Shown: one piece after another, positions 12,232 through 24,945 of the stretch
Position numbering within the stretch: position 1 is the stretch's first letter
Layout: the number at the start of each line of letters is the position of its first letter
Assembly (NCBI GenBank): GCA_947000775.1
Contig: CAMQGK010000008.1
Coordinates: forward strand, 5,358,501 to 5,422,500
Length of the DNA stretch: 64,000 nucleotides
Direction: 5' to 3'
Source: Pterois miles
Taxonomy: Eukaryota; Chordata; Actinopteri; Perciformes; Scorpaenidae
Notes under the pieces: model-generated
The model's input: the letters and a program-made list of their open reading frames with translations, nothing else
Database searches by the model: none
What the model was told of the DNA's origin: nothing
Translations under genes and position numbers: made by a program

Positions 12232-15200
12232 CAGCTATTACCACAGTTTGCTACTTTGTCCAACCATCCAAAAACCAAAATATTCAATTTACAATCAGGT
12301 CAGACTGAATTAGGCCTAGATAAAGAAAAACAGATCCATGCTTCAAAACAACTTTCCAACATTAAGCTGTTGGACAGTTGATGCAGAACTGGCATCTAGG
12401 AGGAAAATGGTGAGATATAATCAAACGTTCAGAGTAGCTGCAGCACTATGCAGGACAGGGTGTCTACTTCTGAGCATAATTGTCCAAATCAGTCATTTCT
12501 CCTTAAGAGTTTGAAGTAAAGACCCATGTTGCACACTGCAATGATGCAAGTGTGTCCTTAGACTAAGGTGTTTGGGTCCACAAGTTTGTTTTTGTTGACC
12601 TCATTGCAGCTACTGTACATTGTCACACTTCCGTCACACTCAACTTTCATTTTCTACTTCTCAAAAACGCCTCTCTGCTGTTGCTCCCTTACAGATGTCT
12701 TCAATTTAAACATCTGTTGGTAGGCATTAGGCAATTTTACTCCGGGCCTCCAGATTAAGTTGTGAACTTACTGTCTGTGGTGAGTTTGTGAATGGCTTCT
12801 CTCCATTCTTCAAGCTCATACAGGGAGGAGAAGAGGAGAGTGTGACTCTGTAGTGAGGCGAAACAGATTGTTTCAATGTTAGCAATTTATTATTCAAAAT
12901 GGCGACTTTACTGGCAATATCAAGGGTTGTATATGTGTGTGCATACCTTGCCACTGGGGCTGTGCAGCTCCAGTGTGTAAATAGGGGAGTGTGTGAGCAG
13001 CATCAACTCCATTTGCTCCAGTTTCTTCCTGCTACGAGCTGCCAAAGCCAAACCCCGGTGCCCTTTCTTTACACAAACACATTTTCTTATTTCACTTGTC
13101 TGTTAAAACACTGGTCATATACTCTTCTCTCCTGTATTTGTCACACAAACGTACTGCATGGTGCCGGAGCTGTTGTCGAAGGAGGTGCATCTTGGTTCTT
13201 ATGGTGTGTAGGCGAAGCTGTGCATCTGGCGAACGTTCTTGGTCTGCAACCCAGTGAAGTTTTAGACCAGCAAGAGGCAGATACCAGCAGAACCTGTACT
13301 GGTCCTGCTTCCTGGAAGAACACGTGTAGTCAGTGTTGTAAGCTGCTGGTCTCTAAAAAAAAAAAAAAAAAAAAAAAAATGTAGACCACATTTCCCCCAA
13401 AGGTGCTTTCTCTTGCTGCACTCACCCTCTGCTTGCGTGTTTGAATCTCGTGCACAGCAGGAGGTCGGTGTAGAGGAAGAGGTGACGCAGGCTGCGTTCC
13501 CCCTCGCTCGCGTCCACCACAAAGCCGTCGCGCATCAGCTGACGCCTCTGGAGTAACACACAAACACAACACAAGGGTCTGGAGGTGCAAATCGATGCTC
13601 ACGTCACAACAAGCGTGGGTGCGCATGCAACTAAAGGCTTTTTCATGTACGTCTTGGCCAGATTTTGTGTGAGCCTCACCATGCCGTGGCTGAGCGTGAC
13701 CTCTCGTTTGCACTGTGAACTCTCGTTGATGCCAGACAGGAAGCTGCGGGACAATCTCAGAGCTTCCTGTAACAATGTGTAATCACCATGCTCCATTGGC
13801 GTCGTCTTCAGGAGGTCCTACAAGATCACAGAGAGGATTCCAAGTCAAAAAATGCCAAGTGGTTGGAAAAAGTAGCACAAGCTCCTACTCCAGGCTAGGT
13901 CCTGGTACTGTGCTCCAATCACACTATGATAAATTATTTAGTCATCAAATTATTGATGCAAATGTAAAAGATAGATGAGCATGATCAGGGAACAACCGTA
14001 GAAGCTATAGAGGTTCAGGATCAATTATCTCACACGCAACACTAGTGTGGTCTTGGTTACTCTGTCCAAAGGCTTGTAGAGCAGAGCTGTAAAAACAAAG
14101 ACAGCAATCAGATACTGTCAGCCAACAATTTATCAAAAAAAAAAAAAAAACACAGTAATTCAGATGTACCTTCAAATGTGTATTTAGTCCGAGCTTTGTC
14201 TGAGCCGTTATTAGACATCATGCTCTGGAAAAGCAAGAGATATAAGTGAGACTGGTTCCGATAACCTTATTGTGAGAGTAGGTGCAGTTTGACGTACCTG
14301 GGCCAGCGTCCGGAAGCGAGGGTCAGAGTGTGTGCACTTGCGAACGACTTCAACAGCTTCCTCGTAGTTTTCAATGAAACCACCGTACAGACCAATCTGG
14401 TTCACCTGCGAAGACAGAATAACAGATGAATGGATGGTTGGAGAGAGGGGGCTGAAAGCTCTTGAGTTCAGGAGTCGTGACGTGTTTGCTGACATATTCA
14501 GAAATAGCGGAGGCCATGGCAATTCATTTTTCCGTCAATTGTAAGCTAATTTATTTTAATTTTAGACGTCTAGAGTTTTTTTTTTCTCAATTATACGTCT
14601 GAGGAAAACGTTGACATTGCCAATGGCCTGCATTACCTTACCCAAATTGATAGCCTCAGTCGATATAGATGCTGAGAGTGGCATCTATGTTGCTGTTGCC
14701 TAGCAACCATGTTCTCATGCCTTGACCACTTTAATGTCAAGCATATATTGTGTATACGATTTCCAATTTCCCAAGTTCCATTTGAAGGCAGCATCAGAAA
14801 AATGATATATTTAAGGTTGGGCAACCAGATCATTTTAGTCACATTTATAGATATGATTCCCTGTGACCGTGGGAGAAAAAATGTGAAATTAAACTAAAAT
14901 TGAATAGACCTGTTTATAGCAGAAACTGGGACACTGCTACAACTAATAGCATTGTTAATTGCTGCATAGTAGTTGCTGGAACCAACCTGTTAATATTATT
15001 ATCACCAGTCAAAATGTCGGCCGTGAAAAGGGCTTATGAATCAGATTCATTTGGGATTGAAACGGGAGTGCTCTGCAAGACTTAACAGGGTAGAAAAAAA
15101 AGAAACTTGTTACGTTTATCTTGCAATTTTTATGCCATTTTCTTGATTAAGTTACTTCAGGAAAAATCTGCTTGGCTCTGTCACTTCAGTAGATCCTCAG

Positions 15201-18200
15201 TATTGTTGCTTAAGTGCTTTTTCGGCTTTGAAAGGGCAGCATAACAAAAACTCACAGGCGTTTTCACTCATGTTGCCTGATGAGGTCTCTTCTCAGGGCT
15301 GTGGGACTGAACAAGCTGTGCTTGATTGACATCTCCCTCACCTTCCTGCTAGATTGGCTGCAGCTTTTAGCGCAGGAGAACATCCTTTGTCATGTAGTGA
15401 CCTTAATTAATTAGGATATTACTCCATCCAGCTGTGACCAGAGTTTAAATCAGCCATAATAAAATAACTGTGCACATGTGTGGGGCCATGACTAGTAATT
15501 ACAATGAAGAAAATAGGATTCCATCATAAAAACACATTAAACTGAACAATTTAAGATGTTGTCATCAAGATATCTCAAAAGTTACATACTATATGAACCA
15601 CACTTTGTAGGCCAGAAGCCAGTCACAGACATGGGGATTTTCCTATTGACTTTTGGATTATTGTAGAAAATAAGGTAAGTTTATGATACTTCCATGTTTT
15701 GTTCAGCAAGATAATCTCCATAAATTTACACTTATGATTTTTGAAGCATAAATTCAGTTGCCTGTAGCAAAAAATCTAACTGATTTGACATCTAACTGAT
15801 GATTAGACTAAAAACGAATCACACTGCTGCTGCATAACTTGTCACCACCTCTCAGCTAAAGGCTGACTAGTGTTCAGTGTGATGATGTTTAGTACATGGA
15901 TGTACGAAGAGAACTGGGCCCCGTTCTTTCCTATGAGAGTTGCTTAGTGATCCACATCACTGATTTACAGATGTCTCTTTCCCAATATAAGTCTATGGGA
16001 AAAGTCTTTTGGGGTACAAAGGCATCACATGATGGACGCGGAAACTGCCTCAAATGTTCAAAATTTCAGAGTGGGATATTTACTAATGTATTCTATATCG
16101 TTGAATTAAATTTTAAAATATCTTAAGCTTATATTAACCATTGACCTTATTTCAGGCATTTTAACCAAAAACACATTAAAAAAAACATTGATTTCCAGAC
16201 AAAGAGGGGACCCTAAGTGCTAAAACGTGAACTCATTTCTGGGTTTTAGGACTCATTCCTGCAGTAATCTATATGGTTTCTAGGAAAGTGGAGGATTTTA
16301 ATGTACAGAGTTTACAGGTCCTACAGTTGTGGGCAAGTGGCTGGTTTTTGTTTTAGGCTGATGCTGATTATTTTGAGTAGATAACCTAAAATGGGACAGA
16401 TTTTAGGCAAAACAATGAAATGACGTACAGTATGTTGTGAATTATTTGAAACATTTTTAGATCAACATGATGGGGAAAAAGGGGATGTGACCAGTAAAAT
16501 GAGGATTTAAAAAGTTTGGATGCCAAGTTAAAGACTTCGTAGCTGGGTTTGGTAAAATTTAGGGAATTTGGACTTCAGTATTTTCAAAATCCTGGCAAAG
16601 ACAGTATATTTGTGTGCTGTGTTATCGATGCTTTTCACCATCAGCCTGAGCTCACTATTTCGTTTAATACCGCTACATAACTCCCAGAAGGGAGGAATAA
16701 AACAGCCCTGCTTTAACCCCCTTTACACACTTTTCACACTGTCACACACTCATTCAGAGAAATATCAAGAGTGCTCTGCAAGCGCAGGTGTCTTATAGGC
16801 CATCGTCAGGGTGTGGCCAGGTAATCAGGTGTGTTCATTTCCAGTGAGCATGGAGGAGTCCCTCCCTGTAGGTTGGCCTTCCTCAGAGCACACACAGGTG
16901 GAACAAATAACATTAACAACAGCTACACACTGTGCTGGCTCACCGGCTTCACGACTCCTTAATGTCATCAGTCACACCTGTGCTTTACCTGCTGTGATAA
17001 GTCCAAACGTATGCTTTGAAATTTTAGCTTGGTTGTATTCATATAAAAACAATATATACATAAGACATAACGTACACAATGCACAAAAGAAAGAAAATCA
17101 GTAGAGTAGGAGATACAGATGTGTGAGGACTAAAAAATCAATTGAAATAAAATTAAATAATAAACAATAAAGCATAAACAGCCTGAAAAATATTGTGTGA
17201 TACTGAAAGAGAGCCATTTAAGGCTAAAAAACAGCCAAAACAGCCAGCTCTGCAGCGAAAGTTTACAAAAATACTTAATACGTCAGGCTGAGTCATGTAT
17301 AAAACAATGCACAAAACAAATATTGCCATTTGATTGAAGCCATTTAAAAACAGGGAGTCTTGTGTTAATATTTCACTCATTGTAAACATCATATAGTTTC
17401 AATGTTAATATATATATTTATATGATATTGTCAGACTGTGTTGGATAAAATGATTGTTCCAACTTTAAAGCAGCTTATGGGAAAATAAAAGTGGGAAAAT
17501 GGATGTTAAAGTTGTGTTAATTGTTTTTTGGCCACTTGGGACAATGGAATAAGGATTCCTAACCGAAGCATGACTCAGCATACATTTACTAAAGGGTTAA
17601 CACAGTCAGTAAAGAGCTTACCATTTTCAGAAACAGGTCTCCCACCATCAGCTCATAGCCGGTGTAGCTCATCTCTCTTTCCTCACCAGGGCCGGGGCCA
17701 GTGAGCCGGGCCTTCAGGCCAGAGTAGAAGCTTTGGTGCATGTCTCTGAGCTCAGGAACCTGGTAGAAAACAGTCTGGACCTCTCGACTGGACAGAACTG
17801 GCTGGGAGGTCCCGGCTGAGGCCCGCAGGGCCTTCATGGGCTACAGGAAGATAAATACTACATTTTAGCTGTACAAGCAGAGAGGCTAAAGGCCAACTAA
17901 TGCAGGTGAGAGGGTACAAGAGGTGAGAAAAAGAAGCATGCGTGAACATACTGAATCAAATGCACAGTTCCTTCAACCCTCAAAGCTCCATTTTCATGAA
18001 CTTCAGCAGCTTCTCAACTCTCAAACCACTGCTGAATAACAGCAAGTATGTACAAATATACACACCCACACTGCTGAGTGACAACAGGACACACAAAACA
18101 TCAACTTTCTGAATCATTTCTCACATCCACATTTTTTTTTAGGTAAAATGAGTCACATAGTGTGAGAACACAGAAACAGGGGGTTGCTGTTCATAGTAGA

Positions 18201-20870
18201 GAAAAAAGAAAGAAGAAATTGACAAAGAAAGCACACTCGTTGCACGATCACATCCTGCCCTAAATCTGTTTCTACTCTGGAGTGAATTATATATATCTGA
18301 GCATTTATTTGCTCTCATTACATTCTCATTCTCATTTGATTGACACTCTCATGTCTGTGCAATTAATATGAAGCTACAGCTAGCAGTTAGCTTAGCCTAA
18401 AGACTTGATACAGAAAGAGATTGCCTGTCGCTGTCCAAACTTGCAACTTGCTTACAAAAATATTTTAAAAACTATGTTAAAAACTAACATCTCTTAAGCT
18501 TACTTATTAACATACTGTTTAAACTGTTTGGGTAAGCATTAGCTAGCTACAGTCTGTGACCAGTTGCCAGGCAACAAGCAGATAATCCAGGATGTTGCTG
18601 GTCCCAGCCATGAAATAGTCTGGCACGTGATCCCCCATAAAACAGTTTAAACAAATACCATGTTAATTTATGAGCTTTAGAGGTGTGTGTATTTTGTTAG
18701 CTTTGGACAGATACGGGCTAGCTGTTCCCCACAGTCTGTATGTTAAGCTAAGCTAACCTGCTGCTAGCTGTAGCTTCATATCAAGTATAGGCATGATAGT
18801 AGTATCAATCTTTTTAGAAAAAAGGGAACCTTGTCTCTGATAGAAAACAGCCCATTTGTGGTTAAAGAAGGAAACTGAAACATGAAGACATACATCTCGT
18901 ATGACACAACGCTAACCACATGCACATGACAGCTGCTCATATACTCACTAAAAACTCCTTTACATTCATGTAAGTGAAGAAAAAACTGTCTTTGGAGAGT
19001 AAGTTGGACTCAAATATTGGTTATTTGCTGATTCTCCTTTAGGCTACACAATAAAAAAGCATTTTTAGCTTTTTTATGTGGCGACAGCAGATCAGCAAAG
19101 AGGAACTAATAATTATATGCACAGGGTTTTTCCCCTTTTTGTAATATGGAAGAGCCCAGAGAATAAGATGACACCTCAGCATCAATGTTTTGATGCTAAA
19201 ATAAGAACTTATTTTCATGTTTGTGTGTGTACGTCACCATCAGCAGGGCCTCCAGCTCTCTGAGATAAACTTCCTCACTATCCAGGATGCCTTTCAGGAC
19301 CACGAGCCTCCTCTCCAGCATTTCCTCCGGGCTGCATAATGTCTGAAATCGCAGGAAAAACACCAAAGTCAGTGTCAAAATCAGAGTCCTGACAATCCGT
19401 TCAGTCGGTGGCGCTGCAAATGAGGCAACAGCCAGCATTATAATACAGAAAAGTCAGAGAAAATTAAGTGTTTTGAAGATGAATTTAAGCTTACGCTGAT
19501 GATCATATCATCACACACAAAATGTATTTCTCTGTGAATGACTTTTTGGCAAAAAAAAAAAAAAAAAAAAAACGAACTTGCCCATGCATACGCCATACAT
19601 ATTTCCTTATTTGGTGTAATAAAACTGTCACTTCTGTATTTTGCCACCCTCATCAAATATATTTGTGAAAAACAGAACCTCACTACTCATCTACTGACTG
19701 AGGTCAGAAGAAAACAACAAAACACAACGGTTACATTTATAAAGTGTCTATTTAATACTTAATATTTGAATTTTCACATGGCAATTCAGCTATTTACACC
19801 GAGCTTAATATGTTAATTTAAGAAAAGTTAGCAAGTGGAAGGGTTTTCTGCCAGAAGATTTAACAGACGTAGTAGTAGTCGTAGCAGTACTAGTAGTAGT
19901 AGTACTAGTAGTAGTAGTAGTAGTAGTCGTAGGATGAATGGGTCAAACTTTGGAGTTTGCAGGAGACTGGAATGTGCGTCCCGTGAGAGGCCTGTTTGTT
20001 GCTTAATTGACTTATTGTCATCTGTTTTTTCATTCTCATTTTCAGTTTTCAGTCCCATTTTGGTTAGATTTAGGCAACAGAACTACTTGGTTATGTTTAG
20101 GCAAAATATACATACAGTACATATACACATACAGTATCTAATGTGTGCCCAGGTCAGGTGCAAATTGCTATGGATGGGTGCTAATAGCATCTGGCTTAAA
20201 TTGCTGAATTTGTGTTTTCTTATTGTCTTATTTGAAAAACATTTTAGAATAAAGGTTAAGTCAGTTGGACACTGGGGCATATATGGCTCCACGTAATGCT
20301 TGTTATATTGTGTGGTATTCTGTAAAAGTCACTCAAATATAGTCGATGAATAGTTGATAGAAAACCTACGATATAACTCGAGGACCTGGTTATAGCTTTT
20401 TTCCAGTATTGATATGTCTTTGGATGTATCTGTGCATCTTCACCACTGAAACTCCACGTATCCCTCTCTACTTTACAACAGGGATCATGAAAATAAAAAC
20501 TCACGGGGGTGTCGGGGAAGTCTAAGCTCTCTGGGTGGAGAGGAGAAAATAAACAGGACACCGCCTCCTCCTGGAACACATCCTCCTCCAGGACCTCGGT
20601 CTCTGCTTCAACTGACACAAACACACACATAACATAAAGTAGTGGGAGGATTATCAATAAGTTCCCATATCTGCATCCCCCGTTTAACATTAATGTTGTT
20701 CCTACATGAAAGAACACTTGAATTGACACATTTTTGATTGGATCTTTCAGTTTTTCTAGAGAAGAGAATCGATAATGCTTTATAAAATGACATTTTCTTT
20801 ACATGACAAAACACTCACCTGGCACACGATGCGACTCCAGATAACGCACAGCCTCCCGGTATACGTCCAT
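6554..20870 (-). CDS. BCR/ABR-family RhoGEF/RhoGAP (DH-PH-C2-RhoGAP), 22 coding exons, about 815 aa
   Basis: Predicted dual Rho regulator: DH-PH would load GTP on Rho-family GTPases, RhoGAP would switch off Rac/Cdc42, and C2 would aid membrane binding. Exons (start-end on minus): 20870-20819, 20611-20505, 19342-19238, 17840-17622, 14405-14298, 14224-14170, 14086-14034, 13817-13680, 13547-13426, 13311-13151, 13038-12947, 12847-12772, 11147-11052, 10828-10754, 10656-10559, 10235-10134, 9210-9047, 8876-8737, 8492-8358, 7929-7824, 7664-7523, 6655-6554. All joins keep one frame. DH is at about residues 60-275, PH 285-430, C2 465-600, RhoGAP 612-800. GAP residues seen: arginine finger R637 in GIYRVSG, K676 in LKLYFRELPEPL, N749 in NLATVFGP. 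Only about 53 residues precede DH, so the BCR coiled coil and kinase region are absent. The usual STEV/STDV end is replaced by THM. The first exon and the donor at 13151 (chosen over GTACGT at 13155 for frame) are least certain. BCR/ABR family is certain; the exact paralogue is not. Confidence 0.9.
9478..9971. mobile_element. MITE in intron between RhoGAP-gene exons 16 and 17
   Basis: Ends TTAAAGCTG at the left and its inverse CAGCTTTAA at the right, with an AT-rich non-coding body. Confidence 0.5.
11415..11674. mobile_element. short hAT-like MITE, copy 1
   Basis: Begins TAGGGCTGC and ends GACAGCCCT. The inner GATTAGTCCACTAATCAG and TTAGTGGACTAA blocks form long terminal repeats. Its body (CTGGTAAACACAAGATTTAAA) matches the copy at 51835-52080. 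Confidence 0.65.
12135..12380. mobile_element. decayed MITE fragment with (AAT)n expansion
   Basis: Phrases such as AAAGTCAGAAAAT and the later CCAAAATATTCAATTTACA resemble the element at 32199-32545. A pure AAT run (12187-12231) sits inside. It lies in an intron of the RhoGAP gene. Confidence 0.4.
14406..17621. other. long intron of the BCR/ABR-like gene
   Basis: About 3.2 kb between exons 4 and 5. No exon or RNA gene seen. It holds the X-box palindrome at 14695-14707; the rest is AT-rich with probable old repeat pieces. Confidence 0.5.
14695..14707. promoter_or_regulatory. perfect RFX X-box-type palindrome
   Basis: GTTGCCTAGCAAC, the canonical RFX-bound X-box shape with both half-sites intact, lies in intron 4 of the BCR/ABR-like gene. 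Function is not shown. Confidence 0.5.
18365..18785. mobile_element. MITE with long terminal inverted repeats (GAAGCTACAGCTAGCAG)
   Basis: Left end TATGAAGCTACAGCTAGCAG and right end CTGCTAGCTGTAGCTTCATA are inverse copies. Related fragments lie at about 39110-39250 and 42895-43050. It is in intron 3 of the BCR/ABR-like gene and carries the palindrome GTTGCCAGGCAAC at 18563-18575. Confidence 0.8.
19866..19932. repeat. (TAG)n trinucleotide array
   Basis: Imperfect TAG/TCG/TAC triplets. The Ser-rich plus-strand reading across it is a repeat artefact. Confidence 0.9.
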
Positions 20871-21224
20871 CAGGGCTCGGAGGTCCTCTCCTCACGGCGT
20901 AGGCTGAGCTCTGGAGGCGCTGCATGTGAACAAACTCAAACACACAAAACTTCCTCTTTCTGTTATGGGTGTGCAAAAAGGGGAAAATACAGCTTCCTGT
21001 CTGTCCGGTAAAAGCTGATGAGAAGTGGCACCTGATGTTCAATCCAGTCCTACAGTTGCACTTCACTTCCTGTAAATGTGTCGATTTCAACATCAACACA
21101 GTATCAAAACTTCACTGAATGTTCCTTCATCAGATACTGAAATTATGTCTGTTTTCTCTTAACTAGTTGCTATATCACTGTACCATATTATAATTTAGCC
21201 TCCTTTATTATCAGGATTTCCCGA

Positions 21225-21275
21225 ATTTCCCTCCGGGGATTAATAAATGTTCATCTTATCTTATCTTATCTTAGG
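21225..21275 (+). mobile_element. LINE-type 3' tail
   Basis: CTCCGGGGATTAATAAATG followed by (TTATC)n, the tail form also seen at 27270-27320 and inverted at 49633-49680. Confidence 0.55.
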
Positions 21276-23461
21276 ATGTAGTTTTTACCAGCCATTATAG
21301 TATACAAGGCTTATAAATGTACATCTATGTAGTGATAAATGTGGAAAACATAAAGCATATCAAAATATTAGAGTCTCAGTAATAACATTTACCATAACTT
21401 ACTACATATTAACAGCTAGTGCAATTCACAATATGAGTAATGAGAAGTAAATATTAAACATACATAGTGTAGTATACAATATTAAGCTGTGGGAATCTCT
21501 CGCTGAACCTCTAAGTGTGATATTAACCAATAAAAAAAAGCATGAAAAGCATTTAGCAGCCTTACCAAGTAAAACTGGAGACAGGAGTTTGGGTTATAGT
21601 TCATTTAATGGATGGAGATGGTAATATTTTGAATCACACTGATTTTAAATCAAATTTAACAGAAAGCACGAATGGATACTGTCAAAGAATGAAATATCCT
21701 GTTATTCCGTTTGGTGTTATTATAATTTAAATATAAAATTTATTTTATAATGTGGACTTTCTATGTAATAATATTTTGATTATGGGTACATTTTACTTCC
21801 ACAAATATAGTTTCTTAAAAGTTGCTCAGACCTCTGTGGCTTTTAAACATGACCTCTGGATTTTCTTTCACTCTTTAAAAAGTATAAGTGCCTTAAGGCT
21901 CTCTGAGTAACTTGAGTTATATTTCGATTAACACCCTTAATGTGAATTTAATTCATGTATAGATATTTATTTTTATTTTATTTGTTTTGTTCTCTCACTT
22001 AAATAAGCTGCTTGATTTTGTTTACTGTACAGTTTACTATTGATATCTATTGGTATGTTTTGTTGTGTCTCAGTTTGTTACATAAAGATTAAGACAAACA
22101 TTATAAAAATGAAGCTAAGAGCCTCTTTTTATAGTGGAATGCTGCCCTCCACAGTACAACACATGTTAGCACAGCTTCATTAGTGCTGCTTCAGTTCAAT
22201 CTGTTGTTGATACAGTGCTCTCTCTTTCTTTTCAGTTTCACTGGACTGACGTGACAAATGACACGTGACACGTTTCCTGTTAGGGCGTGTAAACTAACAC
22301 TGCTACTACCGGTTGTGGTTTGTGGTTCCATGAAGCCAAATCTACCGTATGTGCTGACACTGACAAGAGCGAAACCGTTATAAAGCAATGACCAGTGCAT
22401 CATTTTGACCGCATAGATATGAGATAGTCACATATTTGAAGATGTGTTACAAATAAATAATCTGCAATTTCAAACCTAAAAAAAATCATAAAACATTAAT
22501 AATTTAGATTTATTTTATGCATGATGTCTTTTAAAGATGTGTCAGTCAGTTTGAGAGGGCTGGTCTAGTCCAAGTCTTGTGTTAGGAGCTTTGTTGGTGG
22601 CTTTAATGGCCGCTGCTTTAAACCTACAGTCAGTAGGCCACTTGGGGGCAGAAGAAGTCAACTTTTATGTTGATATGTTGAACATGTTCGTAGTTAGTTG
22701 CTCATTTACACATCCAGCAGTTAGAGAGCAACATTAACATTCATTTGAAATCATGTTTGGGTCCAAATGATGAATATAGTTTAGTTAGCTGTTTGTGAAA
22801 AAGGCAAAATTCTGAGTTGTGCATGTTATAATTAATATATGTGTGCAGTGAGGATATAATAGTTTGAATTTTCAATACGTTTTTGTTACTCTTGACTTTG
22901 GTCAGTGTCACAAGCGTTGATGGAAATTCATGCTGTTGTGATATAGCAAAAAAACTAGTTTTTAACATGGCAATATCATTTCAGTTTATTTTTTCTTAAA
23001 GGATGTAGTTTTTATAAAGTTTCAGTTTCCTAAAAATAATTTTCACAGCTTATTTTCATTTAATTTCAGCTTTGGCTTACTTAAAAAAAAACCTGGTGCA
23101 TTATTAATTTTATAAAACCACTTTTTTGCCTATATATTTCCCTTGCGTATGTTTTAAAATGAAAAAAATCAAAACAAAAAGTATAACAAAATATTGGGAT
23201 AAGTCCCAGTCCAGTGTCATTTTGTTATGAGTACTCTCTAAAACTGAGTTCTGAGAGCACTACGAAGTAAGGTACAGTAACTATGACCAGACTATTCCTC
23301 CTGTAGGGGACGCTGTATCACCTTATTCAATCATTACTGTTATAAGTATTAAAAAAAAAGGATATTTCATAATCGTCAGTAACCGACTAACAGATGTGTG
23401 GCTTCTCCACCAACACACCTCCCTCCCACACTCTCACCTTCCCAAGACCTTTCCAAAAACA

Positions 23462-23475
23462 GGAAACTGAAACTT
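23462..23475 (+). promoter_or_regulatory. ISRE-like motif
   Basis: GGAAACTGAAACTT fits the IRF-bound GAAANNGAAAC pattern. It lies about 2.6 kb upstream of the BCR/ABR-like start and 1.5 kb past the PLAC8-like stop. A 12-base version recurs at 18870-18881. Confidence 0.4.
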
Positions 23476-24644
23476 AAGTGGAAACTGGACGGGTAATAAG
23501 AAGTTTCCTGAGCTCAAAGCCCATCCGAACAACCTCATAGACTTTGTTCAGGTCAAGATTATCTCAGCCAATGCCTGTGATAAGAAGACAGTAAAAAAAG
23601 AGGAGAGCTTGCTGGGAATGGCCTGAATAACTGTAACAGATCAATAAAATTCAGTGACAATAATATGTGATGAAATGGAGTGTGTATTTAGCAATATCAA
23701 TAAAAAACTGCACCAACTCTACCCAATGTAAGGAATGATGTTAATGCACAACTGAGTTTCTGGAAGTCATTGCTCGGCCGAAAGGACATTACGGCAACTT
23801 GGAAATGTTTCTGTTTCTGAATGAAACAAGATTGAGGAACAGAAAGCTCGGGATAAACTAACAGAACCGAAGAGCCAGATTAGTTTAGCCAGATGCTAGC
23901 AGTTTTACATTAGCTGTCAGAGTTGCAATTTTATTCTGCTGATGAGGAAAAAAATTCAAGAAGTGAGAGATTTTTCTTTATTTAACTGAGGGCATAAACA
24001 CAAGACGGATCTGGCATTAAGTGATCCTCATGTTGTGTTCAGCGCTGAAAGGAACCAAACATTTATTTACTGGTCTGTAATTTCTTAATAGTTTTATTGA
24101 ACATTTTCTGAAAAGATGAACAAAGAACTGAAGAACGGAGAAGAAAAGAAAGAAGCAACAGTGTGTAACATTTAGGATGTTGATGTTGTACCAAAGCGTT
24201 ATTCTTTAACTAGCTGCCCTCACTCCTTTTTAGTATGTTTGGGTGTAAATTAATTAATTGACTGAATTATATAATCATGCAACAACTATGAACCATTACA
24301 CCTCATTATCAGCGATGTACATACTGCACACCATCACTGACATACTGATTTTTTTTAACTTTTCAGCCAATTAAATCATCCATTATACATTCCTCTCAGA
24401 GTGCAAACTGTTAAAAGTAAAAGTGATGTAGGCAGTTCAGATAAAATGTCTCAAACGGTTCTGGGATCAGTTCTGTGGTGTAAACACAGGTGACAAACAT
24501 TTCACATCATGAGAAAAGAGAGAAGTGAGAAACCGTTAAACGTTTGTGATCAAGACTCCATGAAAAGGAACTCAGTTGGAGAGTTTTAGCTGGGATTTTG
24601 TAAAGATGTTGCTGGATGGAGCTTGTTGACTGAAATAGCAATAT

Positions 24645-24650
24645 TTTATT
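24645..24650 (-). terminator. candidate poly(A) signal of the PLAC8-like gene
   Basis: A minus-strand AATAAA lies about 300 bases downstream of the stop codon at 24946. No downstream GU-rich element was assessed. Confidence 0.35.
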
Positions 24651-24945
24651 GGCCAGAGAGATTCAAAGGTCAGACAAAAACCCGACCTGCCATCATACAG
24701 TATCAGAACATCAAATATGTTAATATTCAACTCAAACACCTGGCTTTAACAGGATTTGAACAGCAAGTCAGAAATAAAAATCTTGATGTTACAAACGACA
24801 AATCACTCCTATAAAATGTTTATGATGCTCAGTGCTAGCTGCTAAAAGCTAGTGTGTGTATAAAGGAAACAGATGGAGTAATGAGAACATTAAGAAAAAT
24901 AACGAGTAAGCTATTCCCTCAGCTCACAACCAAAGCGGCTGCGCC

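Larger units (their letters stand above)
20871..24644. other. intergenic, no gene recognised
   Basis: Contains the upstream region of the BCR/ABR-like gene, a LINE-type 3' tail at about 21225-21275 with (TTATC)n, and an ISRE-like site at 23462-23475. The remainder is AT-rich with no supported exon. Confidence 0.5.

Noticed and set aside
13330..13713. 127-codon minus-strand frame
   Set aside because: It runs out of frame through exons 9 and 8 of the BCR/ABR-like gene and a poly-T run.
19835..20296. Ser-rich 153-codon frame on the plus strand
   Set aside because: Its start is the TAG triplet array, and it is antisense to an intron of the BCR/ABR-like gene with no homology.
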